The notes under the pieces are model-generated. The model was not told where the DNA came from and did not search any database. It saw nothing but the letters and a program-made list of their open reading frames with translations. A stretch of DNA of 64,000 bases from Flavobacterium sp. (GTDB taxonomy: Bacteria > Bacteroidota > Bacteroidia > Flavobacteriales > Flavobacteriaceae), in the NCBI RefSeq assembly GCF_024642105.1, contig NZ_JAHEBT010000001.1, positions 124,001 through 188,000 of the forward strand, given 5' to 3'. Both the position numbers and the translations under genes were made by a program. Within the stretch, counting starts at the first letter, position 1. The number at the start of each line of letters is the position of its first letter. Positions 9,963 through 20,802 of the stretch are shown piece after piece.

Positions 9963-11599
9963 TGAAAGAAAATAAAATCAACGAAGACGAATTTCAAAAT
10001 CCATTTGTTTTTAAAACAGATTGGAAGAATGCCTTTGACGACGAAGAATTTATAAAAGTTTTTTCGTCAGATATTTTAGAAAACTACATCATCAATAAAC
10101 GTTGGTATGGGGGTAAGGCAAGTACTTTGAAATACATCGAAGTCGTTGATTCTTTCAAAATCACATCAAAGAACAACAACTATTACGGAGTGTTGTTAGA
10201 AGTCAATTTTAAAGAGGCTTTCTTTCAACATTATTTCATGCCCATTTCTTTTATGTTAGAAGAAGAATTGGATACGAATACAATTATTGCTCCTGTTCAA
10301 TTGAATGGTAAGGATGGATTCTTGGTCGATGCGTTACATCAAGAAGATTTCAGAAAATTACTATTTGATAAAATTATTACTTCTAAAGAAAATGATATTT
10401 CTAAAGTGAATTTTCATAAAGGAGTAAAATTGTTAGACAAAGAGTATATTTCGTCCAAATTTATGGGAGTAGAGCAAAGCAATACTTCGATTATTTACAA
10501 CGATAACTTAGTCTTAAAGATTTTTCGAAGAATTTATATTAGTATGAATCCAGACTATGAAATCAGTCGTTTTCTTACTGAGAGAATGAATTTTAAAAGT
10601 TCGCCAGAATATAAAGGAAGTATTAGTGTTAATTTTTCAGAGGGCGATATCACGTTGGGATTGATGCAAGAATTGGTTCCAAATCAAGGTGATGCTTGGA
10701 AATATATGTTAGAAGAAGTGGATCGAATTTTTTCTAATTTGAGTGCTAAAAAAATCAAAATCGACAAACTTCCCAATATTGAATTATTTCAAAAATTGCG
10801 GTTGAATGAAGTTCCTCCAGAAATTATTGATTGGGCAGGATTGAGTGTTATTTTGCGCATTCAAACTTTAGCCAGACGCACCGCAGAAATGCACATTGCT
10901 TTAGGAAGTGACATTCACGAAACGGCTTTTACACCGACTACATACAACGGAGATTATACGGTTTGGCTTAAAAATAGGTTAACGTATCAATTTCAGAATC
11001 GTTTGAATATTCTAGAAAATAATTTGCATAAACTAGATGGTTTAGCGTTGGATTTAGCCAATCAATTTTTAGATCATAAAAAATCAATTCGAAAATTATT
11101 TTTGGATTTTGATTGGACTAAAATGAAATCAGAACGCATTAGAATTCACGGAGATTATCATTTAGGACAAGTGTTGGTCAACGGAGATGATTTTTATATT
11201 TTGGATTTTGAAGGAGAGCCAGAAAGTACCATTCGAGATCGAAAAGTGAAGCAGCCGCCATTGAAAGATGTAGCTGGGATGTTTCGTTCGTTTCATTATG
11301 CTATTTACGCAACGATTTTTAATAATAAAGAGAAGTATCCTTACGAACAAAAAGAGTTGTTTCAAGCAGGGGAAGTGTTGTTTAAATATTTTGTAGGGGT
11401 CTTTTTGCAAACTTATGTAGAAGTGGCTCAAGCAGGTAATTTGAACATTGGTTACAACAAAGAAATCGACTTTTTGTTGAAATATTGCTTGTTAGAAAAA
11501 GCAGTATATGAACTGGGATATGAACTCAATTCACGTCCGCGTTGGTCTGTAATTCCGTTGACCGGAATTGCAAGTATTATGGAATTTGATAAAAATTAG
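9962..11599 (+). CDS. Maltokinase-like protein (Pep2/Mak family; not fused to TreS)
   Basis: NKRWYGGKASTLKYIEVVDSF; IRIHGDYHLGQVLVNGDDFYILDFEGEP; start overlaps the glgE stop. Confidence 0.87.
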   Translation: MKENKINEDEFQNPFVFKTDWKNAFDDEEFIKVFSSDILENYIINKRWYGGKASTLKYIEVVDSFKITSKNNNYYGVLLEVNFKEAFFQHYFMPISFMLEEELDTNTIIAPVQLNGKDGFLVDALHQEDFRKLLFDKIITSKENDISKVNFHKGVKLLDKEYISSKFMGVEQSNTSIIYNDNLVLKIFRRIYISMNPDYEISRFLTERMNFKSSPEYKGSISVNFSEGDITLGLMQELVPNQGDAWKYMLEEVDRIFSNLSAKKIKIDKLPNIELFQKLRLNEVPPEIIDWAGLSVILRIQTLARRTAEMHIALGSDIHETAFTPTTYNGDYTVWLKNRLTYQFQNRLNILENNLHKLDGLALDLANQFLDHKKSIRKLFLDFDWTKMKSERIRIHGDYHLGQVLVNGDDFYILDFEGEPESTIRDRKVKQPPLKDVAGMFRSFHYAIYATIFNNKEKYPYEQKELFQAGEVLFKYFVGVFLQTYVEVAQAGNLNIGYNKEIDFLLKYCLLEKAVYELGYELNSRPRWSVIPLTGIASIMEFDKN

Positions 11600-11645
11600 T
11601 AGTATATAAAAGTATATTTGATACTTATAGAAATAAAAACACACA

Positions 11646-13553
11646 ATGAGCAAAGTACAAGGATATTCCCTTTTTACCGATTTTGATATTGATTTATTTA
11701 AAGCAGGAAAACATTTTAGACTCTATGAAAAACTAGGAGCGCATCCGATTGAAGTAGATGGAGTTTCGGGTGTTTATTTTGCTGTTTGGGCACCATCAGC
11801 ACGTTCTGTATCTGTAGTTGGAGATTTTAACTATTGGATTCAAGGCGAGCATCAATTAAATGTTCGTTGGGATTCTTCTGGAATTTGGGAAGGATTCATT
11901 CCTGGAGTTCAAAAAGGAACTACTTACAAATATAAAATTCAATCTGAAAATGGTGGAATAATCACTGAAAAAGCAGACCCTTTTGCATTTTACTGTGAAA
12001 AACCACCGCTTACAGCTTCTGTAATCTGGGATTTGGATTACAAATGGAAAGATACTAATTGGATGAAAACCCGTAAAGAACACAATGCTTTGGATAAGCC
12101 GTATTCGGTTTACGAAGTGCATTTGGGTTCTTGGAAACGTCATGGTTCAGAAAATCGATTTTTGACCTATTTAGAATTTGCGGATGAATTAGTAGCATAC
12201 GTAAAAGAAACAGGTTTTACTCACGTAGAGTTTATGCCTGTGATGGAGTATCCGTATGATCCTTCTTGGGGCTACCAACTAGTCGGTTATTTTGCGCCAA
12301 CTTCTCGTTTTGGAACTCCACAAGAATTCATGGTTTTGGTAGACAAACTACACCAAGCAGGAATCGGAGTGATTTTGGACTGGGTTCCTTCACACTTTCC
12401 TGACGATGCGCACGGTTTAGGCTTCTTTGACGGTTCGAATCTTTTTGAACATCCCGACAGACGCAAAGGATATCATCCCGATTGGAAAAGTTTGGTTTTT
12501 AATTATGGACGAAATGAAGTGCGTTCGTTTTTGATTAGTAACGCTTTATTTTGGTTACAACATTATCATATTGATGGACTTCGTGTAGATGCAGTAGCTT
12601 CGATGTTGTACTTGGATTATTCTAGAAAAGACGGGGAGTGGGAGCCTAATATTTTTGGTGGAAGAGAAAACCTAGATACGATTAGTTTCTTAAAAGATTT
12701 TAACGAAGCCGTTTATGCTAATTATGAAGGTGTGCAAACTATTGCTGAAGAAAGCACCTCGTTTCCAATGGTTTCAAGACCAACATTTGCAGGTGGTTTA
12801 GGCTTTGGTATGAAATGGATGATGGGCTGGATGCACGATACATTACAATACTTTAAAAAAGATCCAATTCACAGAAAATACCATCAAAATGATTTGACTT
12901 TTTCAATGACCTATGCTTTTTCAGAGAATTTTATGTTACCACTTTCACATGACGAAGTTGTCTATGGAAAATGCTCCATTGCAGGTAGAATGCCGGGTGA
13001 TGAATGGCAAAAATTTGCCAATTTACGATTGCTTTACGGTTATATGTTTACGCATCCTGGAACCAAGTTGCTTTTTATGGGAGCTGAGTTTGGGCAAAGT
13101 GGGGAATGGAATTTTGAACAAAGTTTGGATTGGCATTTACTGCAATATCCATTTCATGAAGGAGTAAGAAAGTTAATTGCAGGTTTGAATGATTTGTATA
13201 AAAGTCAACCTGCTTTACATGAAAAACAATTCAGTCCCGAAGGATTTGAGTGGATTAACTATTCCGATCATCATAATGCAGTAATGACGTATATCCGTAA
13301 AGGAAATAACTCAAAAGAAGATGTGATTGTAGTGTGTAATTTCACTCCTGTAGTGCGTAAAAATTACAGAATTGGTTTGCCTAAAAAAGGAAAATTAGTC
13401 GAAATATTCAATAGTGATGCCGAAGTTTTTGGAGGAAGCGGTGTAGCTAATTCAGGTAAATTAACCATAGAAAATTCGCCTTATGATGGTAGAGATTATT
13501 CTATAGAATTAGATTTAGCTCCTTTGGCGGTCATGGTATTCAGAATTTCGTAA
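11646..13553 (+). CDS. glgB: 1,4-alpha-glucan branching enzyme
   Basis: LGAHPIEVDGVSGVYFAVWAPSARSVSVVGDFNYW; DGLRVDAVASMLYLDYSR; LPLSHDEVVYGK. Confidence 0.95.
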   Translation: MSKVQGYSLFTDFDIDLFKAGKHFRLYEKLGAHPIEVDGVSGVYFAVWAPSARSVSVVGDFNYWIQGEHQLNVRWDSSGIWEGFIPGVQKGTTYKYKIQSENGGIITEKADPFAFYCEKPPLTASVIWDLDYKWKDTNWMKTRKEHNALDKPYSVYEVHLGSWKRHGSENRFLTYLEFADELVAYVKETGFTHVEFMPVMEYPYDPSWGYQLVGYFAPTSRFGTPQEFMVLVDKLHQAGIGVILDWVPSHFPDDAHGLGFFDGSNLFEHPDRRKGYHPDWKSLVFNYGRNEVRSFLISNALFWLQHYHIDGLRVDAVASMLYLDYSRKDGEWEPNIFGGRENLDTISFLKDFNEAVYANYEGVQTIAEESTSFPMVSRPTFAGGLGFGMKWMMGWMHDTLQYFKKDPIHRKYHQNDLTFSMTYAFSENFMLPLSHDEVVYGKCSIAGRMPGDEWQKFANLRLLYGYMFTHPGTKLLFMGAEFGQSGEWNFEQSLDWHLLQYPFHEGVRKLIAGLNDLYKSQPALHEKQFSPEGFEWINYSDHHNAVMTYIRKGNNSKEDVIVVCNFTPVVRKNYRIGLPKKGKLVEIFNSDAEVFGGSGVANSGKLTIENSPYDGRDYSIELDLAPLAVMVFRIS

Positions 13554-13610
13554 TTCAACCGTATATTTTGTTTTTGTTCGATTTAGATTTTAATAAAGAT
13601 TTAAAAACTA

Positions 13611-13618
13611 TAAATTTG
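13611..13618 (+). promoter_or_regulatory. Bacteroidota -7 box (TAAATTTG) upstream of the M48 peptidase gene
   Basis: Matches TAnnTTTG, about 21 bp upstream of ATG 13640. Confidence 0.45.
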
Positions 13619-13639
13619 TAACTCTTAAATCTAAATCGA

Positions 13640-14455
13640 ATGAAAAAATATTTTTTACTAGGACTATCCGCTTTTGGATTATTATTTTCTTGTGCAACCA
13701 ACCCATTGACAGGAAAATCAACACTTAATTTTGTTTCAAATGCAGAATTATTTCCGTCATCATTCCAACAATACGGAACGTTTTTAAAAGAAAATAAAGT
13801 AATTACAGGTACTGCTAATGCTAAATTAGTGGAGAAAGTAGGTATCAGAATTAAATTAGCCGCCGAAAAATATTTGAATTATTTGGGGCAAACGCAATAT
13901 CTGAAAGGCTATGAATGGGAATATAAGTTAGTAGAAAGCAAAGATATCAATGCGTGGTGTATGCCAGGAGGTAAAATTGTAGTCTATTCAGGAATATTAC
14001 CCGTAACCCTTAATGAAGCTGGGTTAGCAACGGTTATGGGGCATGAAGTTTCTCACGCTTTAGCCAATCATGGAGCGCAACGAATGAGCGCAACTCAGTT
14101 ACAACAGATAGGAGCTGTAGGAGTAGCTCTAGCGACAGGTAAAGAGAGTGCTGAAAAGCAAGAAATGTGGCAAAAATATTACGGTATTGGATCTCAAGTA
14201 GGCGTAATGTTACCTTTTAGCAGAAGTCATGAAAGCGAAGCAGATAAGATTGGTTTAACATTGATGGCTATTGCGGGTTACAATCTAGAGGAGTCTGTAC
14301 TTTTTTGGGAAAGAATGGCTGCTAAATCATCTGGAAAATCCCAACCTGAATTTTTAAGTACTCACCCTTCTGATGCTACTCGAATAGACAATTTAAGAGC
14401 ATTAATTCCAGAGGCGAAAGCGATTGCTACTAAAGTTGGAATTATAGCTAGATAA
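13640..14455 (+). CDS. M48 family metallopeptidase (lipoprotein)
   Basis: Lipobox LLFSCATNP; MGHEVSHALANHG (HExxH); ESEADKIGL. Confidence 0.92.
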   Translation: MKKYFLLGLSAFGLLFSCATNPLTGKSTLNFVSNAELFPSSFQQYGTFLKENKVITGTANAKLVEKVGIRIKLAAEKYLNYLGQTQYLKGYEWEYKLVESKDINAWCMPGGKIVVYSGILPVTLNEAGLATVMGHEVSHALANHGAQRMSATQLQQIGAVGVALATGKESAEKQEMWQKYYGIGSQVGVMLPFSRSHESEADKIGLTLMAIAGYNLEESVLFWERMAAKSSGKSQPEFLSTHPSDATRIDNLRALIPEAKAIATKVGIIAR

Positions 14456-14470
14456 TTTAATCAGTTCATA

Positions 14471-14512
14471 AAAAAACGGGCTATTCTTTTCTTAAAGAAT
14501 AGCCCGTTTTTT
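14471..14512 (+). terminator. Intrinsic terminator
   Basis: AAAAAACGGGCTATTCTT...AAGAATAGCCCGTTTTTTT. Confidence 0.85.
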
Positions 14513-14602
14513 TACAAATTACAGTTTAAAGTCCGAATTATATCTAGTTTTTGTGATACTAATTAAAAAATAAATAAATTAGTCCCCTAAACCAAAATAA
14601 TT

Positions 14603-15928
14603 ATGGCAGATTTACAAAAAGGGGATAAGAAATTATTGAATGCTTGGGCATTTTATGATTGGGCTAATTCAGTATATTCATTAGTAATATCCTCCGCTGT
14701 TTTCCCTATTTTTTATGAAGCCTTATTCTCAGAACGCAGCCATTATATCACTATTTTTTGTTTCTCGCTTAAGAACTCGGCCTTAATTAGTTTTGTTACT
14801 GCTTTTGCTTTTTTAGTGGTGGCTTTTATTTCTCCAATCCTCTCCGGAATTTCAGATTATGTAGGTAATAAAAAATCATTCATGAAGTTCTTCTGCTACT
14901 TGGGTGCCTTATCTTGTATTGGATTGTATTGGTTTAGTCTTGAAAATATTTACCTCAGTTTAATATTCTATTTTTTAGGATTAGTGGGCTTTTGGGGAAG
15001 TTGGGTTTTTTATAATTCGTATTTGCCGGACATAGCTTTTGCTGAACAACAAGATGAAATTAGTGCCAAAGGCTTTTCTTATGGGTACATTGGGAGTGTA
15101 ATTTTACTTGTGGTTAATTTGGCTATGATTATGAAGCCTGATTTTTTTGGAATGACAGGTAATGAGAATGAAGCAGCATTAAAAGCCATGCGGTATTCCT
15201 TTGTGATGGTAGGTATTTGGTGGATTTTGTTTAGCCAATATACCTATTACTATTTGCCAAAAGGCAATAAAATTGTAGCAAGTAAAATAAAACAACACAT
15301 TGTATTCAACGGTTACAAAGAGTTATTAAAAGTTTGGAATTTATTATCCGAAAATTTGGCTTTGAAAAAATACCTTGCTAGTTTCTTCGTGTATAGTATG
15401 GCAGTGCAAACGGTAATGTTGATTGCAACCTATTTTGGAAAACAAGAAATTCAATGGGCTTCGCAAAGTGAGAGTACTACTGGTTTGATTATCTGTATTT
15501 TATTGATTCAGTTAGTTGCTATTGTGGGGGCTACCTTTACTTCTAAAGCATCTGCTAAATATGGAAACATACCTACTTTGATTGCTATTAATGCTTTCTG
15601 GGTAGTATTGTGTGCTTTAGCCTATTTCATCACATTGCCCATTCATTTTTATGTGATGGCGGGTTTAGTCGGTTTGGTAATGGGTGGAATTCAAGCATTA
15701 TCTCGTTCTACCTACTCAAAATTGTTACCGGAATCTGAAGATACGGCTTCATTTTTTAGCTTTTATGACGTAGCCGAAAAAATCGGAATTGTTATTGGGA
15801 TGTGTGTTTATGGAATCATAGATCAAATTACGGGTAGTCCGCGATTTGCCATCGTGTTTTTAGGTATCTTCTTTGTAATTGGACTTGTTCTATTACGACG
15901 TGTTCCCAAAACTACTGAATTAGAATAA
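14603..15928 (+). CDS. MFS transporter, UMF1/Atg22-like
   Basis: LLNAWAFYDWANSVYSLVISSAVFPIFYEALF; multiple TM segments; GGIQALSRSTYSKLLPESEDTASFFSFYDVAEKIG. Confidence 0.88.
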   Translation: MADLQKGDKKLLNAWAFYDWANSVYSLVISSAVFPIFYEALFSERSHYITIFCFSLKNSALISFVTAFAFLVVAFISPILSGISDYVGNKKSFMKFFCYLGALSCIGLYWFSLENIYLSLIFYFLGLVGFWGSWVFYNSYLPDIAFAEQQDEISAKGFSYGYIGSVILLVVNLAMIMKPDFFGMTGNENEAALKAMRYSFVMVGIWWILFSQYTYYYLPKGNKIVASKIKQHIVFNGYKELLKVWNLLSENLALKKYLASFFVYSMAVQTVMLIATYFGKQEIQWASQSESTTGLIICILLIQLVAIVGATFTSKASAKYGNIPTLIAINAFWVVLCALAYFITLPIHFYVMAGLVGLVMGGIQALSRSTYSKLLPESEDTASFFSFYDVAEKIGIVIGMCVYGIIDQITGSPRFAIVFLGIFFVIGLVLLRRVPKTTELE

Positions 15929-16058
15929 TCATTTCTATTTGGTTTTCTGTTTTGGCACAGAGATTGACTTATTAAGAGTCGGTCTTTAGAACTGCATTGC
16001 CAATTGCATAGACCAATCGAATTATAAAAATTAATGACAAAACGACTTATTATACTTT

Positions 16059-18512
16059 ATGTCAAATCATAAAATACTCACAATTGACAATCTGTCACTT
16101 CAAGAATTTGATTCAGATGCTGAATTAATTCCATTATTAACGCCCGAAGATGAGGAGGAAATGAATAATGAAGAATTACCGGATTCATTACCAATTTTGC
16201 CATTGCGCAATATGGTTTTGTTTCCAGGTGTTGTTATTCCAATTACCGCAGGACGCGACAAATCGATTAAACTAATTAATGATGCTAACGCATCAGGAAA
16301 AAATATTGGTGTTGTAGCACAAAAGAACGAGGAAGACGAAGACCCAACTAAAGCTGATATTAATACTATTGGAACGGTAGCCCGAATTTTACGTGTGCTA
16401 AAAATGCCTGATGGTAATATTACAGTTATTCTACAAGGAAAAAAACGTTTCGAAATTGCAGAAGTAGTTTCAGAAGAACCTTATATTACTGCTACAGTAA
16501 AAGAAGTGCCTGAAAAACGGCCTAAAAAGAACGATACCGAGTTCAATGCAATTATTGATTCACTGAAAGAATTAGCTGTTAAGATTATCCAAGAAAGTCC
16601 TAATTTGCCTAGTGAAGCTACTTTTGCTATTAAAAATATTGAAAGTAAATCGTTCTTGGTCAATTTTGTTTCTTCTAACATGAATCTTTCGGTAAAAGAG
16701 AAACAAGATTTGTTGAAAATTAATAATCTAAAAGATCGCGCTTTAGAAACTTTACGTTTTATGAATGTAGAGTTGCAAAAATTGGAATTGAAAAATGACA
16801 TTCAGTCCAAAGTGCGTTTTGATTTAGACCAACAACAACGTGAATATTTTCTTCATCAACAAATGAAAACCATTCAGGAAGAATTGGGTGGTGTTTCGCA
16901 TGAAGAAGAGTTTGACGAAATGAGTCAGCGTGCCAAAACTAAAAAATGGGATGAAACTACGCAAAAACATTTCGAAAAAGAACTATCTAAGTTGCGTAGA
17001 ATGAATCCGCAAGCACCTGATTTTAGTATCCAAAGAAACTATCTGGATTTGTTTTTGGACTTGCCTTGGAACGTGTTTTCAGAAGATAATTTCGATTTAA
17101 AACGCGCACAAAAAATTCTGGATCGAGATCATTTTGGTTTGGAAGACGTGAAGAAAAGAATGATTGAACATTTGGCAGTTTTAAAATTGCGAAATGATAT
17201 GAAGTCACCCATTATTTGTTTGACAGGACCTCCGGGTGTGGGTAAAACATCGATTGGGCGTTCTATTGCAGAGGCATTAGGTAGAAAATATGTTCGCATT
17301 TCTCTAGGAGGTTTGCGTGATGAAGCGGAGATTAGAGGTCATAGAAAAACATATATTGGCGCTTTGCCAGGGCGAATTATTCAAAGTTTGAAAAAAGCAG
17401 GAACATCGAATCCCGTTTTTGTTTTGGACGAAATAGATAAATTATCAAACAGTCATAGCGGCGATCCATCTTCGGCTTTGTTAGAAGTTTTGGATCCAGA
17501 GCAAAACAATTCATTTTATGACAACTTCCTTGAAATGGGTTATGATTTGTCTAAGGTAATGTTTATTGCTACTTCAAACAATATGGCAACTATCCAACCT
17601 GCTTTGCGTGACAGAATGGAAGTGATTAAAATGTCGGGCTACACCATTGAAGAAAAAGTGGAAATTGCTCGTCAACATTTGTTTCCAAGACAGTTGAAAG
17701 AACATGGTCTGACTTCTAAAGATTTGACTATTGCTAAAAAACAATTGGAAAAAATTGTAGAAGGGTACACGCGTGAATCAGGGGTTCGTGGCTTGGAAAA
17801 TAAATTGGCACAAGTCATTCGAAATGCAGCAAAATCAGTTGCAATGGAGGAGGAGTACAATAAAAAAGTAACTGATGAAGACATTGTAAAAGTATTAGGT
17901 GTTCCAAGATTGGAAAGAGATAAATACGAAAGTAATGATGTCGCAGGAGTGGTTACAGGATTGGCTTGGACCAGTGTAGGAGGAGATATTTTGTTTGTCG
18001 AATCGTTACTTTCTCCAGGAAAAGGCGCTATGACTCTTACAGGAAATCTAGGGACAGTCATGAAAGAATCGGCTACAATTGCTTTGGAGTATATTAAAGC
18101 CAATTCGGACATTATGGGACTGAATTCGGAAATATTAAACAAATATAACATCCATTTACACGTTCCAGAAGGAGCAACACCAAAAGATGGTCCAAGTGCC
18201 GGTATTGCTATGCTAACTTCTTTGGTGTCTCTCTTAACTCAAAAAAGAGTCAAGAAAAATTTAGCCATGACTGGCGAAATTACGTTGAGAGGAAAAGTAT
18301 TGCCTGTGGGCGGAATCAAAGAAAAGATATTAGCTGCAAAAAGAGCTAATATTAAGGAGATTATTTTGTGTCACGAAAACAAAAGTGATATTGACGAAAT
18401 CAAACCAGAATATTTAGAAGGACTTACGTTTCATTATGTGAAAGAGATGATCGAAGTCTTGAAAATAGCCATAACTGAACAGAAAGTTAAAAATGCGAAG
18501 AAGTTAGTGTAA
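16059..18512 (+). CDS. lon: ATP-dependent protease La (Lon)
   Basis: LPILPLRNMVLFPGVVIPI; GPPGVGKTSIGRSIAEALGR; catalytic PKDGPSAGIAM. Confidence 0.97.
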   Translation: MSNHKILTIDNLSLQEFDSDAELIPLLTPEDEEEMNNEELPDSLPILPLRNMVLFPGVVIPITAGRDKSIKLINDANASGKNIGVVAQKNEEDEDPTKADINTIGTVARILRVLKMPDGNITVILQGKKRFEIAEVVSEEPYITATVKEVPEKRPKKNDTEFNAIIDSLKELAVKIIQESPNLPSEATFAIKNIESKSFLVNFVSSNMNLSVKEKQDLLKINNLKDRALETLRFMNVELQKLELKNDIQSKVRFDLDQQQREYFLHQQMKTIQEELGGVSHEEEFDEMSQRAKTKKWDETTQKHFEKELSKLRRMNPQAPDFSIQRNYLDLFLDLPWNVFSEDNFDLKRAQKILDRDHFGLEDVKKRMIEHLAVLKLRNDMKSPIICLTGPPGVGKTSIGRSIAEALGRKYVRISLGGLRDEAEIRGHRKTYIGALPGRIIQSLKKAGTSNPVFVLDEIDKLSNSHSGDPSSALLEVLDPEQNNSFYDNFLEMGYDLSKVMFIATSNNMATIQPALRDRMEVIKMSGYTIEEKVEIARQHLFPRQLKEHGLTSKDLTIAKKQLEKIVEGYTRESGVRGLENKLAQVIRNAAKSVAMEEEYNKKVTDEDIVKVLGVPRLERDKYESNDVAGVVTGLAWTSVGGDILFVESLLSPGKGAMTLTGNLGTVMKESATIALEYIKANSDIMGLNSEILNKYNIHLHVPEGATPKDGPSAGIAMLTSLVSLLTQKRVKKNLAMTGEITLRGKVLPVGGIKEKILAAKRANIKEIILCHENKSDIDEIKPEYLEGLTFHYVKEMIEVLKIAITEQKVKNAKKLV

Positions 18513-18546
18513 TATTAATTTTGTTCCAAAAAACTAATTCCAAATT

Positions 18547-18590
18547 CCAAACTGAATATTTTTCGGTTTTGGAGTTTGGAATTTTTCGTT
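18547..18590 (+). terminator. Terminator-like hairpin between lon and cmk
   Basis: AAATTCCAAACT...AGTTTGGAATTTTT inverted repeat followed by a T-run. Confidence 0.6.
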
Positions 18591-18625
18591 TATTGTATTT
18601 ATAATTTTATCTTCGCAACTCATAG

Positions 18626-19351
18626 TTGAATAGAACAGCATTAACACATTATATTTTGACAAAAAAAATCACAATAGCTATAGACGGATTTTCATCTACT
18701 GGAAAAAGTACTTTGGCAAAGCAACTGGCAAAACACTTAGGTTATATTTATGTAGACACAGGAGCAATGTACCGAGCAGTGGCTTTATTTGCGATGCAAA
18801 ATAATTTAATTTCAGCTAATTTTTTTGATAAGGTAAAACTACTTAATGAATTAAAAAACATAGTTTTAGAATTTAAATTTAATAGCGAATTGGGTTTTGC
18901 AGAAATGTACTTGAATGGTGAAAATGTAGAAAAAGCTATTCGTACTATTGAAGTGTCTGGTTTTGTAAGTAAGGTGGCTGAAGTATCTGAAGTTCGCGCT
19001 AAATTAGTGGAACAACAGCAAGAAATGGGGAAGAACAAGGCAATTGTTATGGATGGTCGTGATATTGGTACGGTTGTATTTCCAGATGCCGAATTGAAAA
19101 TTTTTATGACGGCTAGCGCAGCCACTCGAGCTCAAAGACGTTATGATGAATTGTTGCAAAAAGGAGATTCAGTAACGTATGAAGAAGTATTGAAAAATGT
19201 GGAAGAACGAGATTATATTGACACCCATCGCGATGACTCACCTTTGGTAATGGCAGAAGATGCTGTTGAAATTGACAATTCCTACCTTAGTAGAGAAGAG
19301 CAGTTTGACGCTGTTTTGGACTTAGTGAATGCTATTATTAAAGAGAATTAA
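18626..19351 (+). CDS. cmk: (d)CMP kinase; the true start may be the in-frame TTG upstream of ...TKKITIAIDGFSSTGKST
   Basis: ITIAIDGFSSTGKSTLAKQLA; YVDTGAMYRAVALFA; MDGRDIGTVVFPDAELKIFMTASAATRAQRRY. Confidence 0.93.
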   Translation: MNRTALTHYILTKKITIAIDGFSSTGKSTLAKQLAKHLGYIYVDTGAMYRAVALFAMQNNLISANFFDKVKLLNELKNIVLEFKFNSELGFAEMYLNGENVEKAIRTIEVSGFVSKVAEVSEVRAKLVEQQQEMGKNKAIVMDGRDIGTVVFPDAELKIFMTASAATRAQRRYDELLQKGDSVTYEEVLKNVEERDYIDTHRDDSPLVMAEDAVEIDNSYLSREEQFDAVLDLVNAIIKEN

Positions 19352-19417
19352 ATTTTTGCGTATTTCTTTTTTAATGTTAGATTTACAAACTATTTATTAC
19401 AAATACATAAAATAATT

Positions 19418-20743
19418 ATGAGTATAAAATTTAGATTGACAGTCATGAGCTTTTTGCAATTTTTTGTCTGGGGAGCTTGGTTAATCACAATTGGGACCTA
19501 TTGCTTTAATGCTAAAGGTTGGACAGGAGCTGAATTTGGTGCTATTTTCTCCACTTTAGGCTTGTCTTCTTTATTCATGCCTGCTATCACTGGGATTATT
19601 GCTGACAAGTGGCTTAATGCTGAAAAATTATACGGAATCCTTCATATTTTGTACGGAATCATATTGATCTATGTTCCAAAAGTAGATGATCCAAATGTAT
19701 TGTATTACGTGATTTTTGGAGCAATGATTTGCTATATGCCAACGATTTCTTTGTCAAATTCTATTGCGTATACTATTCTGAAAAATAATGATTACGATGT
19801 AGTAAAAGTTTTTCCGCCTATTCGTGTGTGGGGAACTGTTGGTTTTATCGCTGCAATGTGGTTGACTAATATTTTTAGTTCGCCAAATCCACCAAGTTTT
19901 TTACATGATTTTGGTTTGAGTGTTGGTAATGGAATTGCTACTTTGTTAGACAGCCCTGTTACAGCTAATCAGTTTTATTTTGCTGCATTTTTTGCCATTG
20001 TATTAGGGATTTATTCTTTTACCTTGCCAAAATGTCCTCCACAACGATTGATCTCAAAAGAAGCGTCTTTTACAGAACAGTTGGGTTTGAATGCTTTTAA
20101 ATTGTTTTCCAATTCAAAAATGGCATTATTCTTATTGTTTTCTATGTTTTTGGGAGCCGCTTTACAATTAACCAATATGTATGGAGATGCGTATCTCAAT
20201 GATTTTAAAAACTTTCCAGAATATAAAGATTCAATTGTAGTGAGTTCGTCAACTATTATTATGTCTATTTCTCAAATTTCGGAAACGGTGTTTATTTTGG
20301 CAATTCCATTCTTCTTAAAACGTTTTGGAATCAAACAAGTGATGTTGTTTTCAATGATTGCTTGGGTGTTGCGTTTTGGATTATTTGCCTACGGAGACCC
20401 TGCGGAAGGACTTTGGATGATTATTTTGTCTTGTATTGTGTACGGAATGGCATTTGATTTTTTCAATATTTCAGGTTCATTATTTGTAGAAACCACAACT
20501 GATTCTTCAATACGTTCCTCTGCTCAAGGATTGTTTATGATGATGACCAATGGAGTAGGAGCCTTTTTAGGGAGTTATCTAAGTGGAATTGTAATTGATA
20601 ATTATTATACTCAAAACGGAATTAAAGACTGGCATAACATCTGGATTGCTTTCTCGTCTTATGCATTAATTATCGGATTAGCGTTTGCTATTTTCTTTAA
20701 ACATAAACACAATCCCGAAGAAGTAGCAAAAGTGAGTCATTAG
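19418..20743 (+). CDS. Nucleoside permease-like MFS transporter (NupG/NHS family)
   Basis: MSIKFRLTVMSFLQFFVWGAWLITIGTYCF; FPPIRVWGTVGFIAAMW; FFNISGSLFVETTTDSSIRSSAQGLFMMMTNGVGAFLGSYLSG. Confidence 0.87.
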   Translation: MSIKFRLTVMSFLQFFVWGAWLITIGTYCFNAKGWTGAEFGAIFSTLGLSSLFMPAITGIIADKWLNAEKLYGILHILYGIILIYVPKVDDPNVLYYVIFGAMICYMPTISLSNSIAYTILKNNDYDVVKVFPPIRVWGTVGFIAAMWLTNIFSSPNPPSFLHDFGLSVGNGIATLLDSPVTANQFYFAAFFAIVLGIYSFTLPKCPPQRLISKEASFTEQLGLNAFKLFSNSKMALFLLFSMFLGAALQLTNMYGDAYLNDFKNFPEYKDSIVVSSSTIIMSISQISETVFILAIPFFLKRFGIKQVMLFSMIAWVLRFGLFAYGDPAEGLWMIILSCIVYGMAFDFFNISGSLFVETTTDSSIRSSAQGLFMMMTNGVGAFLGSYLSGIVIDNYYTQNGIKDWHNIWIAFSSYALIIGLAFAIFFKHKHNPEEVAKVSH

Positions 20744-20802
20744 TAATCTAGTTTAAATATGTTTTTTTAATTATTTATTTTTGTAATTTTGTAAAAATAG
20801 TA

